Assembly (NCBI GenBank): GCA_003567475.1
Contig: PWZL01000021.1
Span: forward strand, 1 to 64,000
Length of the DNA: 64,000 nucleotides
DNA from: Gammaproteobacteria bacterium
Lineage (GTDB): Bacteria; Pseudomonadota; Gammaproteobacteria; Steroidobacterales; PWYM01
Direction: 5' to 3'
The position numbers were made by a program, and so were the translations under genes. Below are positions 25,693 through 34,218 of this stretch, one piece after another (the stretch's first letter is position 1; the number at the start of each line of letters is the position of its first letter). The notes beneath the pieces are model-generated. The model was not told the origin of the DNA, made no database searches, and saw only the letters and a list, made by a program, of their open reading frames with translations.

Positions 25693-26496
25693 ATGCCCGC
25701 GCAAACTGACAGCCACGACGTCATGATCCGCTTCCGTGGCGCGGGCGTGACCTATCCGAACGGTGTGGTCGGTCTCCAGGACGTCACCCTGGATATCCGG
25801 CGCGGCGAGTTCGTGGTGATCGTGGGATCCTCCGGCGCTGGCAAGTCGACCTTTCTACGCACCATCAACGGACTGACCCCTCTCAGCACCGGGGCGGTCG
25901 AGGTCGCAGGCCAGCCCGTGCCACGCCGGCAGGGCCGCGAACTGCGCCAGCTGCGGGCACGCATCGGCATGGTCTTCCAGGACTTCCGCCTGGTGCGGCG
26001 GGTATCGGTGCTCAACAACGTCCTGATCGGTCGGGTGGCGCGCGTGGCGGGCTGGCGCAGCGTGCTCAACCTGTGGCCACGCGAAGACATTGATCTCGCG
26101 TTCTCCGCACTGGAACGCGTCGGCATCGTCGACAAGGCCTACACTCGCGCAGGCCAGCTCTCCGGGGGCCAGCAGCAGCGGGTCGGCATCGCCCGTGCGC
26201 TCGCCCAGGAGCCCGAGGTGATTCTCGCCGACGAGCCGGTGGCATCGCTCGATCCGGTCACCTGCCACCAGGTGATGGAGGATCTGCTGCGCATCAATCG
26301 GGAACTGGGCATCACCACACTGGTGAACCTGCACTTTCTCGATCTGGCGCGACGCTATGGACAGCGGATCATCGGGCTGCAGCAGGGTCGCCTGGTGTTT
26401 GACGGCGCGGGCAGCGATGTCACTGACGCTGATTTCCAGCGGATCTACGGCCGCCAGCCGGAGGAGGACGACTTTCTCCAGGAGGCCCGCGCGTGA
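25693..26496 (+). CDS. phnC: ABC transporter ATPase PhnC
   Basis: 267 aa. Walker [10 protein letters not shown] (about residues 43-51), Q-loop [10 protein letters not shown], signature [15 protein letters not shown] and Walker [16 protein letters not shown] are all intact. The [25 protein letters not shown] stretch is characteristic of PhnC. It energises the importer formed with the two permeases that follow. It begins 9 bases after the phnD stop and overlaps the first permease by 4 bases. Confidence 0.9.
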   Translation: MPAQTDSHDVMIRFRGAGVTYPNGVVGLQDVTLDIRRGEFVVIVGSSGAGKSTFLRTINGLTPLSTGAVEVAGQPVPRRQGRELRQLRARIGMVFQDFRLVRRVSVLNNVLIGRVARVAGWRSVLNLWPREDIDLAFSALERVGIVDKAYTRAGQLSGGQQQRVGIARALAQEPEVILADEPVASLDPVTCHQVMEDLLRINRELGITTLVNLHFLDLARRYGQRIIGLQQGRLVFDGAGSDVTDADFQRIYGRQPEEDDFLQEARA

Positions 26497-27272
26497 ACCG
26501 TCCCGCGCCGCCGCCACGCCAGCTCGGCCTGTGGTTCACGATCGCCGCCGGTCTCGCGGCCATGACAGCGTGGTCCGGGATCAGCATCGGTTTTTCGGTG
26601 AGCGAACTGGTCTGCAACGCCGCCGGAGGCAGCCGGCTGCTGCGCGAGTCCTGGCCTCCGGACTTTGCCTTCCTGCCGCGGCTGATCGGCCCGTTTCTGG
26701 AGACCGTACAGATCGCGCTGATCGGCACGGTCGTCGGCGCCGTGATCGCGATTCCGGTGGCGGTGCTGGCCGCGCGACCGGTCAGCCCGAACTGGCTCAC
26801 CTGGATCCTCGACCGGAACTTCATGAACATCCTGCGCACGCTGCCGGATCTGTTCTGGGCCATGCTGTTCGCCACGGCTGTCGGGTTCGGTCCGTTGGCG
26901 GGCGCGCTGGCACTGTCGGTGTTCAGCGTGGCCGTCATCAGCAAGCTGTTCTCCGAATCGGTCGAGGCCATCGACCTCAACCTCACCGAGGCGGTGCGCG
27001 CCAGTGGCGGCAGCTGGCTGCAGATGATCGGTCTGGGCACCTTGCCCCAGGTCTGGCCCCAGTACGCGGCCTACGTGCTCTACGCCTTCGAACTCAATGT
27101 CCGCGGATCGATGGTGCTCGGCCTGGTCGGCGCCGGGGGGATCGGCATGATCCTCGAGACCCAGCGCGCCAACTTCGAGTATGAGCGCGTGGCCATGATC
27201 ATCCTGGCGGTGCTGGTGGTCGTGCTGTTGATCGAGCAGTTCAGCATCGCCGTGCGCCGGCGGCTCACATGA
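26493..27272 (+). CDS. phnE: PhnE-type ABC permease, first copy
   Basis: 259 aa with about six helices. The PhnE family block is RNFMNILRTLPDLFWAMLFATAVGFGPLAGALAL, followed by the EAA-loop equivalent EAVRASGGSWLQMIGLGTLPQVWPQYAAYVLYAFELNVRGS. Forms the membrane channel with the second PhnE. Overlaps phnC and the next gene by 4 bases each. Confidence 0.88.
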   Translation: MNRPAPPPRQLGLWFTIAAGLAAMTAWSGISIGFSVSELVCNAAGGSRLLRESWPPDFAFLPRLIGPFLETVQIALIGTVVGAVIAIPVAVLAARPVSPNWLTWILDRNFMNILRTLPDLFWAMLFATAVGFGPLAGALALSVFSVAVISKLFSESVEAIDLNLTEAVRASGGSWLQMIGLGTLPQVWPQYAAYVLYAFELNVRGSMVLGLVGAGGIGMILETQRANFEYERVAMIILAVLVVVLLIEQFSIAVRRRLT

Positions 27273-28057
27273 GCGCGCAACGCCTGCCCATGCGCCAGTG
27301 GCGGCCCGGCTTCGCGAGCTGGACTACCCTGACTGTCGGTGTGCTGTTGCTGTGGTCACTGTGGGCCATTGAGGCCTCGCCGGAACGTCTGGCACGCCTG
27401 CCCTCGCAACTCGCCCAGGTGCTTGGCTTTTTCTGGCCGGTCGACTGGCAGTACGGCCATACCCGCGTGGTCCCCGCCATCATCGAGTCGATTCAGCTCG
27501 CCTGGATCGGCACCATCATTGGCGCGGCGCTGTCACTGCCGCTGGCCATTCTCGGCGCAAGCACGCTGTTTCCATGGGCGGCCAAGGTCGTCAAGGGCAT
27601 CTCGGCCGCCATCCGCGCGGTACCGGAGATTCTCTGGGCGCTGTATCTGGTGCCCATCGTGGGGCTCGGACCGTTCGCCGGCGCGCTGGCGCTGGGCATC
27701 AACTCGGTCGGCATGCTTTCCAAGCTCGGCGCCGAGGTGGTCGAGTCGGCCGATCTCGCGGCGATGGAGGCGGTCGAGGCCGCCGGCGGCTCACGCCTGG
27801 CAGCGATTCGGCTGGGGCTGCTGCCGCAGGTTCTGCCGGAGCTGATGGCCCACTGGCTGTTCCGCTTCGAGCTCAACCTGCGGGCCTCGGCGGTGCTGGG
27901 CGTGGTTGGCGCGGGCGGGGTCGGTGGCCTGCTCCTCAACACGCTGCGTTATCGGCAGTTCGAGATGGCCGCAGCCGTGCTGGTGCTGACGATACTGGTG
28001 GTGCTGGCCATCGACATGGTGTCGGGCTCGGTGCGCCGCAAACTGCTGCGTGGTTGA
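27269..28057 (+). CDS. phnE: PhnE-type ABC permease, second copy
   Basis: 262 aa, homologous to the preceding permease: KGISAAIRAVPEILWALYLVPIVGLGPFAGALALG, then EAVEAAGGSRLAAIRLGLLPQVLPELMAHWLFRFELNLRAS. Two different PhnE proteins in one operon imply a heterodimeric channel, as known for some phosphonate and phosphite systems. Last gene of the operon; it ends 14 bases before the convergent amidohydrolase gene. Confidence 0.88.
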   Translation: MSAQRLPMRQWRPGFASWTTLTVGVLLLWSLWAIEASPERLARLPSQLAQVLGFFWPVDWQYGHTRVVPAIIESIQLAWIGTIIGAALSLPLAILGASTLFPWAAKVVKGISAAIRAVPEILWALYLVPIVGLGPFAGALALGINSVGMLSKLGAEVVESADLAAMEAVEAAGGSRLAAIRLGLLPQVLPELMAHWLFRFELNLRASAVLGVVGAGGVGGLLLNTLRYRQFEMAAAVLVLTILVVLAIDMVSGSVRRKLLRG

Positions 28058-28071
28058 ACTGCGCCGCGCAC

Positions 28072-29418
28072 TCAGTTCGCGGCGGCGGTCACCAGCAGAT
28101 CCCGCCGATAGACCTGGCCCCCTTTCATCACGAAACCCACCTGCGTGAGCTCGTTGACGTCGACCAGCGGATCACCGGCCACCGCGATGATATCGGCATA
28201 GCGCCCGGGGGTGATCGAGCCGATGTCCTCCTGCATCCCGAGCAACTCGGCGGTATTCACCGTCGCCGTCTGGATGGCCTGCATCGGCGTCATGCCCCAC
28301 TCGACCATCCGCGCGAACTGTCGCGCGTTGTGTCCGTGCGGGAACACGCCGGCATCAGAACCGAAGCTCATGCGCACGCCGGCTGCCAGCGCCCGCTGAA
28401 AGTTCTCACGCTGGGCCGTCCCGACGATGCGTTCCTTCTCCAGCGATTCCGGCAGAATCCCCATCGCCTCACCACTGCCCAGAATGAAATCGCTCACGTA
28501 GATGTCCATCGACAGAAAAGTCCCGCGCTCGCGGGCGAGCCGGATCCCCTCATCATCGATCAGACTGGCGTGCTCGATTGAATTCGCGCCGGCGCGGATA
28601 GCGGTCTTGATGCCTTCGGTGCCATGCGCGTGTACCGCCACCCGCAGGCCCAGCATCTGCGCTTCCTGCACGATCGCCTCCATCTCTTCGAACGTGTACT
28701 GCTGGGCGCCGATCGAGGTACCGGCCGACAACACCCCGCCGGTCGCACAGAACTTGATCAGGTCGACCCCGTATTTCAGGTTCTCGCGGACACGCTGACG
28801 CACTCCCCAGGGACCGTCGGCCACCCCGTCGGAGAAGGCCCGGAATTCCGGCGGCAACAGGTTGTTGTCGCAATGGCCACCGGTGATGCCGATTGACGGT
28901 CCGGAGACCAGCATCCGCGGGCCGACCACCTCGCCATCATTGATCGCGTCGCGAAGGGCGACGTCGGCAAAGCCACCAGCGCCGACGTTGCGCACGGTGG
29001 TGAACCCTGCTCGCAGGGTGTGCAATGCACTGGCCACCCCGGTGAGGGCCGCCCGCGGCGTGGACACCGCCAGGCCGCGATAGCCGTGCTGATCATGCCG
29101 GCTGGTGAGATGGACATGGCCATCGAGCAGCCCGGGCAACACCGTCGCGCTCGACAGGTCGATGACCTGGGCAGCTTCAGGGACCGGCGTATCCGCCACC
29201 GGCCCGACCGCAATGATCCGCTCGCCCTCGATGACGATCAGTTGGTCACGGAGTGCTCTGCCCTGATCGACGTCGAGCAGCGTGCCGGCATGGATCGCCA
29301 GCACGCGCGGGCTGTCTGCGTTCGCCGAGGCAACAGCCGACACTGCCATGCCAAGGCAAAGCCACAGCAGGGACACAACACCAAGGGCAACCGGCAAACG
29401 TACGCGGGGGATGGACAT
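28072..29418 (-). CDS. Secreted amidohydrolase-family metalloenzyme
   Basis: 448 aa from the ATG at 29418 (GGAGAGG upstream). A signal peptide is present at residues 1-33 (about VSAVASANA-D). The metallo-dependent hydrolase pattern is complete: LPGLLDGHVHLTSR (HxH), then KFCATGGVLS at the bridging-lysine region, HAHGTEGIKTAIRAGANSIEHAS (two His), SFGSDAGVFPHG (Asp) and the C-terminal GSITPGRYADIIAVAGDPL. This group includes Xaa-Pro and imidazolonepropionase-like dipeptidases, often periplasmic in bacteria with many TonB receptors. It follows a terminator that ends the TonB receptor transcript, so it is probably expressed on its own. Confidence 0.82.
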   Translation of the reverse strand: MSIPRVRLPVALGVVSLLWLCLGMAVSAVASANADSPRVLAIHAGTLLDVDQGRALRDQLIVIEGERIIAVGPVADTPVPEAAQVIDLSSATVLPGLLDGHVHLTSRHDQHGYRGLAVSTPRAALTGVASALHTLRAGFTTVRNVGAGGFADVALRDAINDGEVVGPRMLVSGPSIGITGGHCDNNLLPPEFRAFSDGVADGPWGVRQRVRENLKYGVDLIKFCATGGVLSAGTSIGAQQYTFEEMEAIVQEAQMLGLRVAVHAHGTEGIKTAIRAGANSIEHASLIDDEGIRLARERGTFLSMDIYVSDFILGSGEAMGILPESLEKERIVGTAQRENFQRALAAGVRMSFGSDAGVFPHGHNARQFARMVEWGMTPMQAIQTATVNTAELLGMQEDIGSITPGRYADIIAVAGDPLVDVNELTQVGFVMKGGQVYRRDLLVTAAAN

Positions 29419-29533
29419 GGGGCCTCTCCAGAGCTGACTGAACTCGCCGACGCGAGCCGACTGCGCTCGAGGATAGCGGCCAACCTGCCGGCTGTCCAAA
29501 TCCGAAGCCGCTGCGAGGCGCCGGCACAGGGAC

Positions 29534-29563
29534 AAAAAAAGCGGCCGGCGAATGCCGGCCGCT
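29534..29563 (-). terminator. Rho-independent terminator after the TonB receptor gene
   Basis: On the minus strand a perfect 10-bp stem AGCGGCCGGC/GCCGGCCGCT (29540-29563) with a 4-base loop is followed by seven T residues (29540-29534). It begins 24 bases after the stop of the TonB receptor gene. Confidence 0.9.
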
Positions 29564-29587
29564 CGTGGAGCAAGATACCGCAAGGCC

Positions 29588-32500
29588 TCAGAATTCGTAG
29601 CGAATTCCGATCCGCGCGTACCACACAGCCTGGGAGTTCGAACGGAAGCTCGTCGCCCCGCCGCCGAACGAGTTGTAGCGGAACAGACAGTCGTCGGCAC
29701 TCAGGCAGTTGGTGCGCGGCGCATCCCCCGTGAGGGCAGGGGCTGCATCGATGCCCAGCGCCGCCACATCCTCTGCCCGGACCAGATCGGCGTTGAGGAT
29801 GTCACGCTGACCGAAGCCCGGAGCGTTCTTGGCCGTGCCCCAGCGCTTGTTCAGCAGGTTGGCGACGTTCTGGATATCGAGCTCGATCCGGAAACGATTG
29901 TCACCGAAGAAACCCGGCAGCTCCTGCTGCAGCTTGAGATCCCAGCGCTGGCGCCACGGACCACGCGCCGAGTTCACCGCCTGGATGGCACCGCGCGTCA
30001 TGCCATTGTCGGTGATGTAGTTGTCGAAGGCCGTGACGTCGAAGCCCGACCCGTAGACCACGCGTGGATCGTTGACCGTCGGAACGTAGACCGGGCTGTT
30101 GTTGAACGGCGCTTCGAAGTTGCCCGGACGACCGAACAGCGGGTTGCCGCCACCACCGGAAAACCCGGAGTAGGTGAAGGTAAACGGCGCCCCCGAATTG
30201 AACTGGCCGAACAGATCGACGCGGGTCATCAGGTCACGGACGAAGTTACGCTCATACGACAGTCCAAGCTTCAGCGCATGCCGCACCTCGTAGATGGAGG
30301 TCCGCGGCTCGGGGTCGTTCGGATTTGCCGTCACCTGGCCACGGAACGCAGAGATGCCGCGCGAGGACGAGCCCTCGGTGATCATGTCGACATCCTGGTA
30401 GGAGTACGCCGCATAGACGCCAAGCCCGTTATCGAACTGGTTAGCCATCGACAGTGTGAAGATCCAGTTCTTGTCGCCCGACGTGTTGGCCAGAATCGTA
30501 CGGTTGGACACCCCCAGCGCCTGCAGATCCGCGTAGATCGGTCGGCCATCGGGCGCCACGCCGGTCTGGTTGAACGGGGACTGCAGCACCTGGGCACCCT
30601 CGATCCAGACGAAGGAGTCCCGCGAGCGGCTGTGCAGCAGCTGGGCCGTACCCAGCCAGCCGCGGCCCAGATTGAGACCTTCGAAGTCGAGATCAATCTG
30701 CTGCTCGACACGCACGGAAGCCTTCCAGTCTGACGGGATCCGGAAATTCGGATCGATGGCATCGATGGCGGTGGGCGTACCCCCGGCCACGGCGTCGAGC
30801 AGCGCCTGGGGCACGTCCCGTCCGGTGACGCCGGCCACGTTGCTCGCCGAGGCGAACACTGCCGGCACCTGGAAGGCATTGGAAGTCCACACGCCCGGCG
30901 AACCGCCAGCGAACAGACCGAGACCGCCGGTCACCGTCGTGCGATCCGCCGCATCCCAGCGGAACGAGAAGCGCGGCATCCACAGGTCCAGACCATCGGT
31001 CGTCGCGGTGTTCGAGAAGCCTACGGCCTCTGCGAAACTCGGATCGAGCGTCGGGCGGTCGCTGGTCGAGATCCGCTCATAACGAAGGCCGAACCCGAGT
31101 TCGAGATCCGGACGAGCCTGCCAGCGGACCTGGGCGAACGGCGCGAACGTCGAGTATCCCCATTCCGCGGCGCCGTCACGCGACACATTGGACGGGACGT
31201 TACGGTACTGGACGCTGTTGGCGACCTGGTTGGCGATATTGTCGGCGTTCTGGAACCGGAACAGACCGCGGGAACGCTCGACAAACTCATTGAAGATATC
31301 GAGGTTCTCGTAGTCGATACCGAAGGTGAAGATGAAGTCGTCCATGAAGTAATCCGCCTTGGCGAACAACTGCAGACGCTCATCGGCGTAGTCGTTGGCG
31401 TGGCGGAAGCGGTCACAGCCGCCGGTGAACGTCAGGTTGTTGGCCCGCGTGAACAGGCCCTCCAGGGGCGAACCGGCCACAGAGGCGGCGTTCAGCTGGA
31501 ATTCCAGCGTGCCGACATCCGCCGGCGCGCGGCAGTTCTGACCCCGGGTGTAGTCGATGTAGCTCGCGCGCAGTTCGGTGGAGAAGTTCGGTGACCAGTC
31601 TGAGAACAACTGTACGGTGTAGTTCTCGAGCAGCGTGGGCGTGTCATACCACGCCGACTGGAAGTTGGTCGCCGAGATTCCGCTGACGCCGGTATCTTCA
31701 CTGCGCTGATAGTTCATCTGCAGGCGCTGGGAATCGTTGATGTCCCAGTCGAGGCGCACGAACCAGCGCTCGGTCTGCTCCGGCACGGCGGCCTGCTGTG
31801 GACGACCGAGCATGTCGATGCCGTAGGTATCGAGAACCAGCTGGTTCAGCGTGCTGAAGAAAGCCGGGTCGACGCTGTTGTTGGCGTCGGTCGCGACGAA
31901 GTCGAGCTGGCGTGCGGTATCGAACTTGTCGTAAGACAGTGCGAAAAACAGCCGATCCTGGATGATCGGGCCGCGGAATGAGATACCGTATTCCTTTTCC
32001 TCGAACTCGCCAGGGCGGAAGGCACCCTCGCCACCGAACGGCTTGCGTCCGATCCAGCCCTCGTCGCGATAGTAGTAGAACGCCGCACCTTCGAACTCGT
32101 TGCTGCCGCCACGGGTCACGACGTTGACCAGGCCACCGGTGAATCCTGAGCTGGTCACCGAATACTCGGAGGCCACCAGCGAGACGGACTCGATGATGTC
32201 GATATTGATGGGCGAGCGTGCTGTCGCGAAGGTGTTGGAGCCGAGGCCGAAGTTATCCTGCTGCCGGGCGCCGTCGATGGTCACCCCATTGAAGCGCGGG
32301 TTCACGCCACCGACCGAAAGATTGTTCGGGCCGCCGGAAATCGCCAGCGGATCACGCGACAGTGTGGAAATCACGTCACGCGAGAGTGACGGCTGATTTG
32401 CAATGTCCTGCGCATTGAAGTTCGAGCCGACACCGCTGTTCAGATCCAGGGCCTGCACCGCCTGGCCGACCACGACGATCTCGTCGAGTTGCCGCATGCC

Positions 32501-32872
32501 GCTCAGGGTGATCCGCAGGGGGGGCTGGGTGCCGGGCTGCAGCCGAAGATCCTGTACGACACCGCCTTCAAAACCAGGCGCCGAAACGCGAATGGTGTAG
32601 GGTCCGCCCACCCGCAGTCCGGCCTGCAGGAAGCTGCCGGTTGCGCCGGTCGTCGAACTGCTGGTGCTGCCGGTAGGCTCATGAATCACCGTCACGGTCG
32701 CGCCGCTGACGGGGGCGCCCTCTGCGCTCACCACCGAGCCGCGAAGCTCGGAGGAGGTGATCTGCGCATGAACGGCTGCCACCGGCGCCATCGCCAGCAA
32801 CGTCGAAATGGATGCCGCGAGAGACGTTCGTCCCGGGCGCGCAAGCGCCGCCTGCAATGCCTGCTTCAACAT
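29588..32872 (-). CDS. Oar-like TonB-dependent receptor with carboxypeptidase-regulatory domain
   Basis: 1094 aa outer-membrane protein. A signal peptide ends near APVAAVHA-Q (residue 36). Residues of about 40-115 form a carboxypeptidase-regulatory-like beta-sandwich (SELRGSVVSAEGAPVSGATVTV). The plug follows (QDIANQPSLSRDVISTLSRDPL, VNPRFNGVTIDGARQQDNFG, then EYSVTSSGFTGGLVNVVTRGGSNEFEG), and then a 22-strand barrel ending in RIGIRYEF with the terminal Phe. Oar-type receptors are common in marine and lysobacter-like gammaproteobacteria and in Bacteroidetes; many are thought to take up peptides or oligosaccharides. The next gene downstream is a secreted amidohydrolase that could process imported or periplasmic peptides. 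Confidence 0.88.
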   Translation of the reverse strand: MLKQALQAALARPGRTSLAASISTLLAMAPVAAVHAQITSSELRGSVVSAEGAPVSGATVTVIHEPTGSTSSSTTGATGSFLQAGLRVGGPYTIRVSAPGFEGGVVQDLRLQPGTQPPLRITLSGMRQLDEIVVVGQAVQALDLNSGVGSNFNAQDIANQPSLSRDVISTLSRDPLAISGGPNNLSVGGVNPRFNGVTIDGARQQDNFGLGSNTFATARSPINIDIIESVSLVASEYSVTSSGFTGGLVNVVTRGGSNEFEGAAFYYYRDEGWIGRKPFGGEGAFRPGEFEEKEYGISFRGPIIQDRLFFALSYDKFDTARQLDFVATDANNSVDPAFFSTLNQLVLDTYGIDMLGRPQQAAVPEQTERWFVRLDWDINDSQRLQMNYQRSEDTGVSGISATNFQSAWYDTPTLLENYTVQLFSDWSPNFSTELRASYIDYTRGQNCRAPADVGTLEFQLNAASVAGSPLEGLFTRANNLTFTGGCDRFRHANDYADERLQLFAKADYFMDDFIFTFGIDYENLDIFNEFVERSRGLFRFQNADNIANQVANSVQYRNVPSNVSRDGAAEWGYSTFAPFAQVRWQARPDLELGFGLRYERISTSDRPTLDPSFAEAVGFSNTATTDGLDLWMPRFSFRWDAADRTTVTGGLGLFAGGSPGVWTSNAFQVPAVFASASNVAGVTGRDVPQALLDAVAGGTPTAIDAIDPNFRIPSDWKASVRVEQQIDLDFEGLNLGRGWLGTAQLLHSRSRDSFVWIEGAQVLQSPFNQTGVAPDGRPIYADLQALGVSNRTILANTSGDKNWIFTLSMANQFDNGLGVYAAYSYQDVDMITEGSSSRGISAFRGQVTANPNDPEPRTSIYEVRHALKLGLSYERNFVRDLMTRVDLFGQFNSGAPFTFTYSGFSGGGGNPLFGRPGNFEAPFNNSPVYVPTVNDPRVVYGSGFDVTAFDNYITDNGMTRGAIQAVNSARGPWRQRWDLKLQQELPGFFGDNRFRIELDIQNVANLLNKRWGTAKNAPGFGQRDILNADLVRAEDVAALGIDAAPALTGDAPRTNCLSADDCLFRYNSFGGGATSFRSNSQAVWYARIGIRYEF

Positions 32873-33198
32873 GGTCTACCCCACCTGTGAGTGTGCTTGA
32901 GAACTCGTGATGTCGGATCGCCGCGACGACAAGGCGACACCAGACCCCTGGTGTCGCCTAAGCGCAACAGCTCTACGCCGATCGATGTTAGTTTGAGGGC
33001 CAAACATGACAGTTTTCTGTACGTCAGGTGACCGGTTGACTGCAGCGGCCCGATCAGGTGGAGGACGAACACCGCGGAACGTCGGCGATACGCACACTCA
33101 CCCCCGATCCGGGAGACAAAACAGGCTTGAGGCCACCGGCCGCGTGTTGAACTGCTCCGTGACAGGATGTTGTTTTTTATTTACAGCCCAGGTGACCC
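32873..33198. other. Intergenic region between the TonB receptor and mechanosensitive channel genes
   Basis: 326 bases upstream of the TonB receptor gene. I see no coding potential. It contains a strong 28-base hairpin (32932-32959, separate entry) and, further upstream on the minus strand, a weak promoter match (CTGTCA, 16 bases, TAACAT; about 32986-33013). An AT-rich patch near 33170-33185 follows the channel gene but does not form a standard terminator. Confidence 0.4.
32932..32959 (-). promoter_or_regulatory. 12-bp perfect inverted repeat in the TonB receptor leader
   Basis: AGGCGACACCAG and CTGGTGTCGCCT are perfect complements separated by ACCC. The dyad lies 60-87 bases upstream of the receptor start, downstream of the most likely promoter, so it would form a very stable hairpin in the 5' UTR. 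No T-run follows, so it is not a standard terminator. It could be a repressor operator or an mRNA stability or attenuation element. Confidence 0.5.
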
Positions 33199-34041
33199 TC
33201 AGGTCCCTGAGGGTGCCGGTGACGGCTGGTCGTGATGATACACGTGCACATCGCGCTGGGGGAACGGAATGCTGATGCCTTCCTCGTCAAACCGCTGTTT
33301 GATGCGCTCGGTCAGATCGAAAAATACCGGCCAGTAATCACCGGCCTTGACCCAGGGGCGGACCACCCAGTCGATGCTTGAGTCGGCGTGGGACATCATG
33401 CGCACCACCGGCGCAGGCTCCGACAGCACCCGCTCGTCGGCTGCGAGGATGTCTTGCAGCACCCGACGGACGTGATCGGAATCATCGTCATAGCTGACGC
33501 TGGCGGTGAGATCCACACGGCGGGTGTCGTGGGCCGAATAGTTCACTATCGTGCCGCTCATCATCTGGCCGTTCGGGACGATGATTTTCTTGTTGTCCGG
33601 CGACTTCAGGATGGTGGTGAAGATCTGCACCTCTTCGATGGAGCCGGCCACGCCGCCACCCTCCACGTAATCCCCGATCTTGTAAGGGCGGAAAATGATG
33701 ATCAACACCCCGGCCGCGAAATTCGCCAGCGAGCCCTGCAGGGCGAGACCCACCGCCAGACCGGCAGCACCCAGGACGGCGATCAGCGAGGTGGTCTGGA
33801 TGCCGACCTGGCTGATCGCCGCCAGCACGACAAACACCAGCAACAGCGTGTAGGTGATGTTGCCGAGAAATTTGACCAGGATGGCTTCCATCTTGGCCTT
33901 CTCGAGCCCCTTGACGAGCACCCGGTGTACGATTTTCGCGACCCAGCGACCGATGATGAAGATGGCGATCGCCGCCAGCAGGTTCAGTCCGAAGCTCGCC
34001 CCGACCTCCTGAACGGTGTCCAGCAACTGCTCGGTATCCAT
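33199..34041 (-). CDS. Small mechanosensitive channel (MscS family)
   Basis: 280 aa from the ATG at 34041 (GGGAGG 6 bases upstream). The family core is visible: an N-terminal helix pair, then TTSLIAVLGAAGLAVGLALQGSLANFAAGVLIIIFRPYKIGDYVEGGGVAGSIEEV, in which the Gly/Ala-rich pore helix TM3 and the beta domain are typical of MscS. The C-terminal cytoplasmic vestibule ends at FPQRDVHVYHHDQ. It releases solutes on hypo-osmotic shock, fitting for an ectoine producer. A 9-bp dyad (33195-33214) overlaps the stop codon. Confidence 0.9.
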   Translation of the reverse strand: MDTEQLLDTVQEVGASFGLNLLAAIAIFIIGRWVAKIVHRVLVKGLEKAKMEAILVKFLGNITYTLLLVFVVLAAISQVGIQTTSLIAVLGAAGLAVGLALQGSLANFAAGVLIIIFRPYKIGDYVEGGGVAGSIEEVQIFTTILKSPDNKKIIVPNGQMMSGTIVNYSAHDTRRVDLTASVSYDDDSDHVRRVLQDILAADERVLSEPAPVVRMMSHADSSIDWVVRPWVKAGDYWPVFFDLTERIKQRFDEEGISIPFPQRDVHVYHHDQPSPAPSGT

Positions 34042-34218
34042 TCGCTGCCTCCCTTGTTGCACTGGAATTTCGCGCGAGATGGTTACACATGCCGGCCGCG
34101 ATGAAAACGCTGTCTACGCCAGCCCTGCGCTGTCGCCGGACTGTCACAGGTCTTTCGCGCTGCTGACATCTCCCGGTGGCTCAATTGAATCTCCGTGATT
34201 CCGGGGGCTTGCCGCAAC

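Noticed and set aside
32980-33015. CTGTCAT motif upstream of the TonB receptor considered as a Pho box
   Set aside because: No partner half-site stands at 11 bp on either side, unlike the elements before pstS, the porins and phnD.
33195-33214. 9-bp dyad overlapping the stop codon of the MscS-type gene
   Set aside because: No T-run follows on either strand, so I do not call a terminator.
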